Shown in pieces: positions 44,224 through 57,837 of a stretch of DNA of 64,000 nt (position 1 is the first letter of the stretch; the number at the start of each line of letters is the position of its first letter). The notes under the pieces were generated by a model that saw only the letters and a program-made list of their open reading frames with translations, did not search any database and had not been told where the DNA came from. Origin of the DNA: Microbispora hainanensis (GTDB lineage Bacteria > Actinomycetota > Actinomycetes > Streptosporangiales > Streptosporangiaceae); assembly GCF_006874475.1 (NCBI RefSeq), contig NZ_VIRM01000029.1, forward strand, positions 1-64,000, given 5' to 3'. The position numbers and the translations under genes are program-made.

Positions 44224-44596
44224 CGACACGGCCGGGTTTCGCGGGAAGGCCCCGCGCGTGGCGAGGGGGATGAGGCACGCCTTACGGGACCTCCTTGTGC
44301 ATACCGGGACCGACTCGCGCGCCGAAGCGTCCCGAGGCAGGCGCCGCGAGAGGGGCAGGGCGCGGCGGCCAGGGGTGATCCGGCAGGTGTTCCGGCGGGC
44401 GGGGAATCGGTCGGATCAGTGACGTTGGAGAGCGCTCTCCCGGAGACTAACATCCGCCGGGGCGCCGGAGTCAATGGATAATTCTGATCGTGAACTAAGT
44501 CTTGACATAAGCGATCAGGGGGCGCACGCTCATGCCGCTGGACCTCTCTCATCCCCCACACCCTCGCCCGAGGGGCTCCGCACCGAGGAGACGTAC
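44224..44596 (+). promoter_or_regulatory. Long regulatory region of the secreted protein gene with two operators
   Basis: 373 nt with no supported ORF. A perfect palindrome GGAGAGCGCTCTCC (44427-44440) is a LacI/CebR-type operator. A -10-like GATAAT lies at 44477-44482. CTGATCG (44484-44490) and CGATCAG (44512-44518) form an inverted repeat that encloses TGAACTAAG (44491-44499) and a related TGACATAAG (44503-44511). The layout suggests joint control by a LacI-type repressor and the adjacent ROK protein. Confidence 0.6.
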
Positions 44597-47233
44597 ATGC
44601 CTCCATCCTCCCCGCCTCACCCCGCCCACGGACGGCCGCGCAGGCGGCGCGGGCGCTCCGGCCTGGTCGCGGCCGGGCTCGTGGCGCTGTCGACCTTCGC
44701 GGCCGTGACCGGCGTCGTCCCCGCCACCTACACCGCCGCGGCGGCGGCCTGCGGCACCGCCAACGTCGCGCAGGGCAAGACCGCGTCGGCCTCCTCCACC
44801 GAGAACGCCGCGTCCCCGGCGTCGGCGGCGTTCGACGGTGACGCCGGCACTCGATGGTCGAGCGCGTTCAGCGACCCGCAGTGGATCCAGGTGGATCTCG
44901 GCAGCTCGCAGCAGATCTGCCGGGTCGTGCTCAGCTGGGAGACCGCCCGCGCCCAGACGTTCAAGATCCAGGTCTCGGCCAACGGCTCCACGTGGTCGGA
45001 CGCGACCGCGACCGTCAACGGCGTCGCAGGGACGCAGTCGCTCGACGTATCGGCGACGGGCCGCTATGTCCGGATGTACGGCCTGACCAGGGCCACGGCG
45101 TACGGCTACTCGCTCTGGGAGTTCGCCGTCAACACGGAGACGGGTGGCGGCGGGACCACCTGCGGCACCGCCAACGTCGCGCAGGGCAAGACCGCGTCGG
45201 CCTCCTCCACCGAGAACGCCGCGTCCCCGGCGTCGGCGGCGTTCGACGGTGACGCCGGCACTCGATGGTCGAGCGCGTTCAGCGACCCGCAGTGGATCCA
45301 GGTGGATCTCGGCAGCTCACAGCAGATCTGCAAGGTGATCCTGAACTGGGAGACCGCTCGCGCCCAGACGTTCAAGATCCAGGTCTCGGCCAACGGCTCC
45401 ACGTGGTCGGACGCGACCGCGACCGTCAACGGCGTCGCAGGGACGCAGTCGCTCGACGTATCGGCGACGGGCCGCTATGTCCGGATGTACGGCCTGACCA
45501 GGGCCACGGCGTACGGCTACTCGCTCTGGGAGTTCGCCGTCAACACGACCGGCGGCGGTGACGACGGCGGCCCGGGTCTGCCGGGCGGCGGCGACCTCGG
45601 GCCGAACGTGAAGATCTTCGACCCGTCGATGTCGAGCGCGAGCATCCAGAACACGCTCGACACGATCTTCGACCAGCAGGAGTCGAACCAGTTCGGCAGC
45701 CAGCGCTACGCGCTGCTGTTCAAGCCGGGCACCTACAGCGGGCTCAACGCCCAGATCGGCTTCTACACGTCGATCTCCGGCCTTGGCCAGTCGCCCGACG
45801 ACGTGACGATCAACGGTGACATCACCGTCGACGCCGGATGGTTCAACGGCAACGCCACCCAGAACTTCTGGCGGTCGGCGGAGAACCTGGCCGTCGTGCC
45901 GGTCAACGGCACCGACCGGTGGGCCGTGGCCCAGGCCGCGCCGTTCCGGCGGATCCACGTGCGCGGCGGGCTGAACCTCGCCCCCAACGGGTACGGCTGG
46001 GCCAGCGGCGGCTACATCGCCGACAGCAAGATCGACGGCACGGTCGGCCCGTACTCCCAGCAGCAGTGGTTCACCCGCGACAGCACCATCGGCGGCTGGA
46101 CCAACGCGGTGTGGAACATGGTGTTCTCCGGCGTCGTCGGCGCTCCGGCGCAGAGCTTCCCCAACCCGCCCTACACGACGCTCGCGACCAGCCCCGTCAC
46201 CCGCGAGAAGCCGTACCTGTACGTGGACTCGGGCGGCGCCTACCGCGTGTTCGTCCCGTCGCCGCGGACGAACTCCAGCGGCGTGAGCTGGGCGAACGGC
46301 CCGACCCCCGGCACCTCGATCCCGCTGACGCAGTTCTACGTCGCCAAGCCGTCCGACAGCGCCGCGACGCTCAACCAGGCGCTGAGCCAGGGCCTCAACC
46401 TGCTGTTCACGCCCGGCATCTATCACCTCAGCCAGACGCTCAACGTGACCAGGGCGAACACGGTGGTGCTCGGGCTCGGCTACGCCACGCTGATCCCGGA
46501 CAACGGGGTCGTCGCGATGAACGTCGCGGACGTCGACGGCGTGAAGATCGCCGGTCTGCTCTTCGACGCCGGCACGGTCAACTCGCCGGTGCTGCTGCGG
46601 GTCGGCCCCGACGGCGCCTCGGGGAGCCACGCCGCCAACCCGATCTCGGTGCAGGACGTGTTCTTCCGGATCGGCGGCGCGGGACCCGGCTCGGCCACGA
46701 CGAGCCTGGTGGTGAACAGCGACAACACGATCATCGACCACATCTGGGCGTGGCGGGCCGACCACGGCGCGGGCGTGGGCTGGAACACCAACCCGGCCGA
46801 CACCGGTGTGATCGTCAACGGCGACAACGTCATCGCGTACGGCCTGTTCGTCGAGCACTACAAGAAGTACGAGGTGATCTGGAACGGCGAGGGCGGCAGG
46901 ACGATCTTCTTCCAGAACGAGCTGCCCTACGACCCGCCGAACCAGGCGTCCTGGATGAACGGCTCGACGCGGGGCTACGCCGCCTACAAGGTGGCCGACA
47001 ACGTGAACACGCACGAGGCCTGGGGCATGGGCAGCTACTGCAACTTCAGCACCGACCCCTCCATCGTCGCCGAGCGCGGCTTCGAGGCCCCCAACAAGAC
47101 GGGCGTGAAGTTCCACGACCTGCTCACGGTGTCGCTGGGCGGCGTCGGAACGATCGCCCACGTCATCAACGACACGGGCGGCGCGGCCCAGGGCACGGCC
47201 ACCGTCCCGGTCTACGTGGTCAGCTACCCCTGA
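44597..47233 (+). CDS. Secreted two-discoidin, beta-helix protein (GH55-like fold candidate)
   Basis: 878 residues. A signal peptide with a long basic n-region (to about residue 50) is followed by two F5/8 type C (CBM32-like) domains (about 52-180 and 189-317), a Gly/Asp-rich hinge, and a large parallel beta-helix body (about 330-878; IHVRGGLNL, DSKIDGTVG, NVADVDGVKIAGLLF, NTIIDHIWAWRADHG). Homologues are often mislabelled adenylyl cyclase. Twin beta-helix halves resemble GH55 beta-1,3-glucanases, but catalytic residues were not confirmed. ATG 44597 has GAGGAG 6 nt upstream. It is under LacI/ROK-like operators, suggesting use of a polysaccharide. Confidence 0.8.
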   Translation: MPPSSPPHPAHGRPRRRRGRSGLVAAGLVALSTFAAVTGVVPATYTAAAAACGTANVAQGKTASASSTENAASPASAAFDGDAGTRWSSAFSDPQWIQVDLGSSQQICRVVLSWETARAQTFKIQVSANGSTWSDATATVNGVAGTQSLDVSATGRYVRMYGLTRATAYGYSLWEFAVNTETGGGGTTCGTANVAQGKTASASSTENAASPASAAFDGDAGTRWSSAFSDPQWIQVDLGSSQQICKVILNWETARAQTFKIQVSANGSTWSDATATVNGVAGTQSLDVSATGRYVRMYGLTRATAYGYSLWEFAVNTTGGGDDGGPGLPGGGDLGPNVKIFDPSMSSASIQNTLDTIFDQQESNQFGSQRYALLFKPGTYSGLNAQIGFYTSISGLGQSPDDVTINGDITVDAGWFNGNATQNFWRSAENLAVVPVNGTDRWAVAQAAPFRRIHVRGGLNLAPNGYGWASGGYIADSKIDGTVGPYSQQQWFTRDSTIGGWTNAVWNMVFSGVVGAPAQSFPNPPYTTLATSPVTREKPYLYVDSGGAYRVFVPSPRTNSSGVSWANGPTPGTSIPLTQFYVAKPSDSAATLNQALSQGLNLLFTPGIYHLSQTLNVTRANTVVLGLGYATLIPDNGVVAMNVADVDGVKIAGLLFDAGTVNSPVLLRVGPDGASGSHAANPISVQDVFFRIGGAGPGSATTSLVVNSDNTIIDHIWAWRADHGAGVGWNTNPADTGVIVNGDNVIAYGLFVEHYKKYEVIWNGEGGRTIFFQNELPYDPPNQASWMNGSTRGYAAYKVADNVNTHEAWGMGSYCNFSTDPSIVAERGFEAPNKTGVKFHDLLTVSLGGVGTIAHVINDTGGAAQGTATVPVYVVSYP
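44750..45545 (+). repeat. Near-identical tandem duplication of the F5/8C domain
   Basis: The segment 44750-45135 is repeated at 45161-45546 (offset 411 nt) with about nine mismatches by eye, most of them clustered in a 30-nt stretch near 44930/45341. Such conservation at synonymous sites points to recent duplication or gene conversion. Confidence 0.92.
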
Positions 47234-47256
47234 TGTAGACGACCCCGGAAAGCCGG

Positions 47257-47289
47257 GCGCGGCGGGAGGCGCATCGCCTCCCGCCGCGC
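47257..47289. terminator. Bidirectional terminator between convergent genes
   Basis: Perfect 15-bp stem GCGCGGCGGGAGGCG (47257-47271) / CGCCTCCCGCCGCGC (47275-47289) with a 3-nt loop. It separates the beta-helix gene from the convergent ATP-grasp gene and marks the left boundary of the proposed gene cluster. Confidence 0.75.
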
Positions 47290-47308
47290 TCCGCGCGTCC
47301 ACAGGGAA

Positions 47309-48652
47309 CTACATCCGCACGCCGGCGGTCTCCAGCAGGTGGATCCGTACGGCGTCCCGCACGCGCATCTCCAGCTCGTCCAGCTCGGCCGGGGTGGCCG
47401 CGTCGATGAGGAACGTCACCGCGCGGTCGTCGGAGCTGTGCAGCGGCCCGAGCTCGGCGCCGCGGTCCTTGAGCACGAGCACGGCGCGCAGCGTGGGCGG
47501 GTCGTCAGGGGCGCTCGGCTCGACCTCGGGCCACAGGCCGCCCTCGCCCACCCAGGCCGGTGAGACGCCCGGCCAGTCCACCGTGACGTCGCCGAGCCGT
47601 CCGGGCTCGTGCTCCAGGTAGACCTGGCGGGCGTACCGGCGCGGCGCGGGATAGGCCGCGGGCTCCCCGAGGGCGATGCGGATGATCTCCGGCTCCATCG
47701 GGGCGCCGGTCGCGAGCGAGTAGAGGATCGACAGGCCGTCGCCGGGAGTGCGCGCGGCCACCTCCATGAGACAGGGACGGCCCTCGCCGTCCACCCGCCA
47801 CTCGGCGTGCGCGATGCCGTCGGCGAAGGCCAGCCGTTCGAGCATGCGCCGGTTGGCGTCGAGGATGATCCGGTTCACGCCCTCCAGCTCGTTCGGCACC
47901 GAGTGGGACAGCTCGACGAAGGTGCGGGCGCCCGACTCGGTCGTCTCCTTGCGGGTCACCGAGGCGAACAGGACCCGGCCGTCCTGCACCAGGCTCTCCA
48001 CGGAGAATTCCTGGCCGGTCACCTTCTCCTCCACCAGCACCGTCTCGTGCGGCAGGTACGCGTCGAGCTGGGCGCGCAGCTCGGCGGCGTCGTGCACGGT
48101 CTCCACACCCGAGCTGGAGTGCCGGCTCGCGGGCTTGACCACGGCGGGGAACGACACGCCGTCGGCGGTGAACGCGGCGCGCCCGGCCGCGGGGACGACC
48201 ACAGAGGCCGGGCTGAACTCCGGCAGATACCACCGCTGCAGATACTTGCTGCGGCAGGCGCGGGTGGCCCGCAGGCCGGGGGAGGGCAGCCCGAGAGCGT
48301 CGGCGACCAGGCCGGTCGGCTCGACCAGGGTCTCGCCGACCGCGTAGACGCCGGTGATGTCGTAGCGGTCCCGCCACGCCCGTACGCCGGAGATCACGCC
48401 GGCGGTGAACGAGTTGTCGGTGTTGACGTCGCCGTCGGTGAAGGCGATCTCCTCGATGACCGAGGCCGGGTGCGCCGGGTCGCGCATCTGGGCCAGGGCC
48501 TGCTCCCGCCAGGAGGCCGGCGTGACCACGAGGATCTTGAGCCCCCGGCGGGACAGTTCGCGCAGATAAAGAGGGGCCCGGCAGATCACCAGGAATGATC
48601 CGGTAAGTACGAATGCTCGAGGTTTCACTTTCGCCACCGCCGTTTCTCGCAC
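47309..48652 (-). CDS. ATP-grasp ligase (amino-acid ligase type)
   Basis: 447 residues. ATP-grasp fold: an N-terminal Rossmann-like lobe (PRAFVLTGSFLVICRAPLYL), the ATP-binding FPAVVKPASRHSSSGVETV, ETVLVEEKVTGQEFSVES, and the metal-binding LMEVAARTPGD. It makes an amide or peptide bond via an acyl phosphate; the family includes BacD-type dipeptide and carnosine synthase-like enzymes. Start uncertain (GTG 48652, 48637 or 48628). It is divergent from the papB-papA-papC genes, and its closest functional link is the second ATP-grasp gene at 61141. Confidence 0.85.
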   Translation of the reverse strand: MRETAVAKVKPRAFVLTGSFLVICRAPLYLRELSRRGLKILVVTPASWREQALAQMRDPAHPASVIEEIAFTDGDVNTDNSFTAGVISGVRAWRDRYDITGVYAVGETLVEPTGLVADALGLPSPGLRATRACRSKYLQRWYLPEFSPASVVVPAAGRAAFTADGVSFPAVVKPASRHSSSGVETVHDAAELRAQLDAYLPHETVLVEEKVTGQEFSVESLVQDGRVLFASVTRKETTESGARTFVELSHSVPNELEGVNRIILDANRRMLERLAFADGIAHAEWRVDGEGRPCLMEVAARTPGDGLSILYSLATGAPMEPEIIRIALGEPAAYPAPRRYARQVYLEHEPGRLGDVTVDWPGVSPAWVGEGGLWPEVEPSAPDDPPTLRAVLVLKDRGAELGPLHSSDDRAVTFLIDAATPAELDELEMRVRDAVRIHLLETAGVRM

Positions 48653-48714
48653 GTGCTCACAGGCACTTCGCGAACGGAGATTAGTTCCGCCATTTTCGGA
48701 CGGTCAACGAAATT

Positions 48715-48730
48715 TCCCGATCATTCGGGA
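48715..48730. promoter_or_regulatory. Inverted repeat in the divergent cluster promoter
   Basis: TCCCGA-TCAT-TCGGGA (48715-48730), with a further TTTCCCGATA at 48738-48747, lies between the divergent ATP-grasp and papB genes. It is a candidate operator for the cluster. A weak -35 TTGTCC lies near 48825. Confidence 0.45.
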
Positions 48731-48939
48731 TGACCGGTTTCCCGATAGGGGTGGACCGGGGTCGCCGGCCACCCGCTGCCTGCCCTGCCTCGGGGTTCCG
48801 AGAAGTCCGAGGTCGTCCTGGATTGTCCGGCCGCGCTGTGGGGCCGTTAGGGGTTGTGAGAAATGTGCGCCCGACCGAATCCTGAATTCGTCCCGACAGG
48901 GCCGGAACATCCGTGAACCCCCGATTGGAGGGCTGTTCA

Positions 48940-51379
<2,440 letters not shown>

Positions 51380-51381
51380 CG

Positions 51382-52593
51382 ATGACCCGCGGGGACCACA
51401 CGACGGCCGGGGACCGCCCGACGGCGGACCACGCGGACCACGCGGACCACGCGGACCGTGGGGACCACGGGGACACGGGCCTGCTGCGGCGCTGCGTCGT
51501 CGTCGGCGGCGCGGGCGCCGTGGGCGGCCTGTTCGCCGGGCACCTGCTGCGGTCCGGCGCCGAGGTGCTCGTCGTCGACCCCGCGCCCGGCCCAGCCACC
51601 GCCACCGCCACCGGCACCGGCACCGGCACCGGCACCGAGGCAGGGACCACCCCCACCCGGTCCGTGCCGGCCGTGAACGTCGCCTCGCAGGAATCCACGG
51701 CCGGGAGCCCCGCCGGGGCTCCTCCGGCCGGTGAGGCGAGGGTCCTGCGGGGCGACATCACGGACATCGGGCCCGAGCTCGCCGAAGAGCTCGGGCGGGC
51801 CGACCTGGTCCTGCTCGCGGTGCCCGAGCAGGTGGCGCTGACGGCGGTGAAGCAGGTGGCCGCGGCGATGCGGCCGGGCGCGCTGCTCGCCGACACGCTC
51901 TCGGTCAAGGGCCCGATCGCCGACGAGATCCTGGCCCACGCCGGGGACGTCGAGGCGGCCGGCCTCAACCCGATGTTCGCCCCGTCGCTCGGCTTCGCGG
52001 GGCGGCCGGTCGCCGCGGTCGTGGTCCACGACGGTCCCCGCACCCAGGCGCTGCTGCGGCTGGTCGAGAGCTGGGGCGGCCGTACCGTACGGCTCGGCGC
52101 GCACGAGCACGACCGGCTGGCCGCGGCGACGCAGGCGCTCACCCACGCGGCGGTGCTGTCGTTCGGGCTGGCGCTGGCCGGCCTCGGCGTCGGCGTCGCC
52201 GAACTGGCCGCCGTCGCCCCGCCGCCCCACGCCACGATGCTCGCGCTGCTGGCCCGGATCGCCTCGGGCACCCCGGAGGTCTACTGGGACGTCCAGTCGG
52301 CCAACCCGCAGGCCGCCGCCGCCCGCGCGGCGCTGGCCGACGGCGTGCGCACGCTCGCCGGCCTCCTCGACGGCCGGGCGGACGGGGAGGCGAACGGGGA
52401 GGCAGAGTTCGCGGCGGCCCTGGGCGGGCTGCGCGACCTCCTCGGCCCCGATCTCGGCTTCTACCGCGACACCTGCGCCGTGATGTTCGGCGCGCTGCCC
52501 TCCTACGAGCCCCGATCCTCCTACGAGCCCCGATCCCCCCACCAGCCCGGCCCCACCACGAGCACCTCATCTCCCGCCACTACCGAAAGGTGA
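51382..52593 (+). CDS. papC: Prephenate-dehydrogenase-like enzyme (PapC)
   Basis: 403 residues. NAD(P) motif [20 protein letters not shown], then [24 protein letters not shown] and [16 protein letters not shown], all of the prephenate dehydrogenase family. In the pap pathway it decarboxylates and oxidises 4-amino-4-deoxyprephenate to p-aminophenylpyruvate. Unusual low-complexity insertions are present: an ADH/ADR-repeat N terminus, an AT/GT repeat loop after the Rossmann fold, and a repeated SYEPRS tail. They do not break the motifs. ATG 51382 lies 2 nt after the papA stop. Confidence 0.83.
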   Translation: MTRGDHTTAGDRPTADHADHADHADRGDHGDTGLLRRCVVVGGAGAVGGLFAGHLLRSGAEVLVVDPAPGPATATATGTGTGTGTEAGTTPTRSVPAVNVASQESTAGSPAGAPPAGEARVLRGDITDIGPELAEELGRADLVLLAVPEQVALTAVKQVAAAMRPGALLADTLSVKGPIADEILAHAGDVEAAGLNPMFAPSLGFAGRPVAAVVVHDGPRTQALLRLVESWGGRTVRLGAHEHDRLAAATQALTHAAVLSFGLALAGLGVGVAELAAVAPPPHATMLALLARIASGTPEVYWDVQSANPQAAAARAALADGVRTLAGLLDGRADGEANGEAEFAAALGGLRDLLGPDLGFYRDTCAVMFGALPSYEPRSSYEPRSPHQPGPTTSTSSPATTER

Positions 52594-52598
52594 GATCG

Positions 52599-54290
52599 AT
52601 GACCATCTCCATCTCCCACGAGACCGTCCTCACGACGGAGCAGCGCGCCAGGTTCGCCGCGGACCCCGACCTCGGCGGCGGCAACCTGCTGACGAAGGCC
52701 ATCGAGGCCAACCCCCACCCGGAGCTGCCGTTCATCCACCTGGGCAGGCCGCTGACCAACACCAAGGGCGAGCAGCAGACCGAGTGGAGCCTGCTGGAGC
52801 TGGACGAGCTGGCCCAGAGCTGGTCGGTGTGGTATCTGCGCCAGGGCGTGCGGCCCCGCGACCGCGTGGCCATCTACCTGGAGGACTCCTTCGCCTACTC
52901 CCTGCACTTCTACGCGCTGGCCCAGATCGGCGCGGTCGCGGTGCTGGTCAACAGCAAGGCCTCGCGCTACATCGCCACCGAGCTGTGCCGCCAGACCAAC
53001 CCGGTCGGCATGTACACCGACCTCGCCCACCTGGAGATCCTCGGCGAGGAGTTCCACCTGCTGCCCGGCCTGCGGTGGACGCAGGTGGCCGAGGAGCTGC
53101 CCGCGCCCCCGGCGGCGAAGCTGCCGCAGGAGGCCCGCTTCCGCCACGTCGGCGAGGACCCGGTCTCGATCCTGCACTCGTCCGGCACCACCGGGCGGCC
53201 CAAGCCGGTCATCCAGACCCACCGCTCGTGCGTGGCCGGTCCCCGGTTCCGTCTCGTGGACCACCACGAGCAGCCGGGCGCCGTGATGATGACCGCGCTG
53301 CCGCAGTCGCACCTCGGCTGCATCGCCTACACGACGTACGCCGTGCTCGGCGGCACGCCGATCGTGCCCTGGTTCGACACGAGCGGTCCCGAGCTGGCCA
53401 AGGCCGTCGAGAAGTACCGCCCGACGACCGTCATGGCCTTCGGCCACGCGTACGCCGAGCTGGCCGCCGCGGACCTGCCGGCCGGGGCGATCGACTCGGT
53501 CAACGTCTGGATCTCCATCGGCGACGCGGTCCACGAGAAGCACATCAAGGGCATCCTGGCCAAGCGCGACTCCTCGCTGCCGCCGGCCGCGTTCTTCGAC
53601 CGTCTCGGCACCACCGAGCTGGGCTGGGGCGTGCTGCTGAAGGTCCGTACGCTCGCCGACGAGCGCAACGACCGCTGCGTGGGCAAGCCGGTCGGCGTCG
53701 CCGAGGTCGCCGTGCTGCGCAGGGACGGCACGATCGCCGAGGTCAACGAGGTCGGGCTGCTCGGCGCGAAGGGCCCGGCGATCACCGCCGGATACTGGAG
53801 CGACTCCGACACGACCTACCGCAGCAAGCTGTCGGGCTACTGGCTGACCGGCGACATGGCCTACCGCGACGAGGCGGGCAACTACTTCCAGGTCGACCGG
53901 GCGGTGGACGCGATCGAGACCCCGACCGGCACCGGCTACTCGGTCTTCATGGAGGAGCTGCTGCTCAACGAGCTGCCCGAGGTCCTCGACTGCGCCGTGG
54001 TGGCGGGCATCCACCGCGGCCGCACGGTCCCGGTGGCGGTCGTGACGTCCAGCGCCGAGAGGCCGGACGCGCAGAGGCTGCTCAACGAGGCGAACGAGAA
54101 GCTGAAGGCCGCCGGTCACCCCGAGCTGACCATGCTGGAGGTCGCGCGGAACGAGGAGGACTTCCCGGTCGGCGTCACCGGCAAGGTCCTCAAGCGCCGG
54201 CTGCGGGAGAAGTACAGCTCGCTGTCCACCTATATCCGTGAGAACGGCGGCAAGACGCTCGGCACGATCCTCAACGACGTCTTCGTCTGA
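52599..54290 (+). CDS. ANL-superfamily ATP-dependent ligase/adenylating enzyme
   Basis: 563 residues. ATP P-loop SSGTTGRPKPV (about 194-204), GTTELGWGV, the adenylation YWLTGDMAYRD and the C-terminal catalytic Lys 529 (GVTGKVLKR) are intact. It activates a carboxylate (or, in CreM-like members, nitrite for diazotisation) with ATP. No CoA-specific or carrier-protein partner is evident. It follows papC by 5 nt (RBS AAGG overlapping the papC stop), so it acts on a product of the p-aminophenylalanine branch. Substrate cannot be told from the sequence alone. Confidence 0.85.
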   Translation: MTISISHETVLTTEQRARFAADPDLGGGNLLTKAIEANPHPELPFIHLGRPLTNTKGEQQTEWSLLELDELAQSWSVWYLRQGVRPRDRVAIYLEDSFAYSLHFYALAQIGAVAVLVNSKASRYIATELCRQTNPVGMYTDLAHLEILGEEFHLLPGLRWTQVAEELPAPPAAKLPQEARFRHVGEDPVSILHSSGTTGRPKPVIQTHRSCVAGPRFRLVDHHEQPGAVMMTALPQSHLGCIAYTTYAVLGGTPIVPWFDTSGPELAKAVEKYRPTTVMAFGHAYAELAAADLPAGAIDSVNVWISIGDAVHEKHIKGILAKRDSSLPPAAFFDRLGTTELGWGVLLKVRTLADERNDRCVGKPVGVAEVAVLRRDGTIAEVNEVGLLGAKGPAITAGYWSDSDTTYRSKLSGYWLTGDMAYRDEAGNYFQVDRAVDAIETPTGTGYSVFMEELLLNELPEVLDCAVVAGIHRGRTVPVAVVTSSAERPDAQRLLNEANEKLKAAGHPELTMLEVARNEEDFPVGVTGKVLKRRLREKYSSLSTYIRENGGKTLGTILNDVFV

Positions 54291-54355
54291 TCCCGCCCGC
54301 CGCCCCCGATTCCCGCCGTCCCCACGCGGATCAACGGCGATCCGCACCCGATCCG

Positions 54356-54398
54356 CGCCGCCGGGCCGGACATCCCCCCCAGGACCGGCCCGGCGGCG
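54356..54398 (+). terminator. Strong hairpin after the ANL ligase gene
   Basis: Perfect 14-bp stem CGCCGCCGGGCCGG (54356-54369) / CCGGCCCGGCGGCG (54385-54398), 15-nt loop, no T-tract. Either a terminator or an attenuator splitting the cluster into two transcription units before the DAHP synthase gene. Confidence 0.55.
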
Positions 54399-54430
54399 CA
54401 CAGGGCGGACACCACCCCGTCGCGATCCCC

Positions 54431-54481
54431 CGCACAGACCCGACACCCGCACAGACCCGACACCCGCACAGATCCGATACC
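54431..54481 (+). repeat. Three 17-bp tandem repeats upstream of the DAHP synthase gene
   Basis: CGCACAGACCCGACACC occurs at 54431 and 54448 and, with two changes, at 54465. They lie 36-86 nt before the DAHP synthase start and could be regulator binding sites or slippage products. Confidence 0.85.
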
Positions 54482-54516
54482 ACGAAGACCCGACCACATG
54501 GATGTGGAGGACTCCC

Positions 54517-55599
54517 ATGACCGACGCCGAGCTGTTGCTGGTGTTCGACTCGACGATCGATCCGTCCGGCATCGCCGGATGGGCCCAGCACTTCGACTCC
54601 ACCGGCACCACGGCCACGACGTACCGGCTGGGCGGGGCGCACGTGATGGTCGCCCAGGGGCCCGGCGCCCTGCTGCCCCTCCCGGCCGACCTGCCCGGGC
54701 CCCGGCAGACGGCGCGGGCGAGCGGCGGCTTCCGGCTCGGCCGGCGTGAGCTGTTCCCCTCGGGCACGGCCGTGACCATCGGCTCCGCGGTGATCGGGGA
54801 CGGGGACATCGCCGTCTTCGCCGGACCCTGCGCCGTCGAGAACCCCGGGCAGATGATGTCCACGGCCGGGGCCGTCGCCCGGCACGGCGCGGTCGGCCTG
54901 CGCGGCGGCGCGTTCAAGCCGCGCACCACGCCCTACTCCTTCCAGGGCCTCAAGTGGGCGGGCCTCGACCTGCTGGTGCGGGCCAGGGAGGAGACCGGCC
55001 TGCCGATCCTCACCGAGGTGGTCGACCCCCGGCACGTCGATCGGATGGCCGAGGTGGTCGACGGCTTCCAGATCGGCACCCGCAACATGCAGAACTTCGA
55101 GCTGCTGACCGAGGTGGGCCGCAGCGGCATGCCGGCCGTGCTCAAGCGCGGCTTCGGCTGCACGGTCGACGAGCTGCTCACCGCCGCCGAGTATCTCCTG
55201 GCGGAGGGCAACAACCAGGTCGTGCTGTGCGAGCGGGGGATCAGGACGTTCGAGGGGGCCACCCGCTTCACGCTCGACCTGTCGGCGGTGGCGCTGCTCA
55301 AGCGGCGCACCCACCTGCCGGTGATGGTCGACCCCAGCCACTCCCTCGGCATCCCCGAGCTCATCGAGCCGCTCACGCTGGCCGCCGTCGCGGCGGGCGC
55401 GGACGCCCTGCTGATCGACGTGCACGTCCAGCCCGACCAGGCGCTGTGCGACGGCAAGCAGGCGCTGCTCCCCGAGGACTTCGCCCGGCTGATGAGCCGC
55501 CTGGAGATGCTCGCGCTCGGCGTCGGCCGCCGGCTGGCCCCGGCCCCGGCCGCCGACTACTCCGAGATCCACGACGCCCTCACCTCCGACGTCGTCTAG
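54517..55599 (+). CDS. 3-deoxy-7-phosphoheptulonate (DAHP) synthase, class I beta type
   Basis: 360 residues. An N-terminal ferredoxin-like regulatory domain (VFDSTIDPSGIAGWAQHF, GGAHVMVAQGPG) precedes the barrel: FAGPCAVEN, GLRGGAFKPRTTPYSFQGL, VLKRGFGCTV, LPVMVDPSHSLG. It condenses PEP and erythrose-4-phosphate at the entry of the shikimate pathway, so it boosts chorismate for papA. ATG 54517 has GGAGG 6 nt upstream. A duplicated DAHP synthase inside a pap cluster is typical of pathways that divert chorismate. Confidence 0.92.
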   Translation: MTDAELLLVFDSTIDPSGIAGWAQHFDSTGTTATTYRLGGAHVMVAQGPGALLPLPADLPGPRQTARASGGFRLGRRELFPSGTAVTIGSAVIGDGDIAVFAGPCAVENPGQMMSTAGAVARHGAVGLRGGAFKPRTTPYSFQGLKWAGLDLLVRAREETGLPILTEVVDPRHVDRMAEVVDGFQIGTRNMQNFELLTEVGRSGMPAVLKRGFGCTVDELLTAAEYLLAEGNNQVVLCERGIRTFEGATRFTLDLSAVALLKRRTHLPVMVDPSHSLGIPELIEPLTLAAVAAGADALLIDVHVQPDQALCDGKQALLPEDFARLMSRLEMLALGVGRRLAPAPAADYSEIHDALTSDVV

Positions 55600-55632
55600 C
55601 CGCGTACGAGTGCCGGTCGAGGAGGTGGAGCG

Positions 55633-57833
<2,201 letters not shown>

Positions 57834-57837
<4 letters not shown>

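Noticed and set aside
48863-48916. 17-codon ORF upstream of papB as an attenuation leader peptide
   Set aside because: It has a weak RBS and lacks runs of Trp, Phe or Tyr codons; no terminator/antiterminator pair was recognised. Insufficient evidence.
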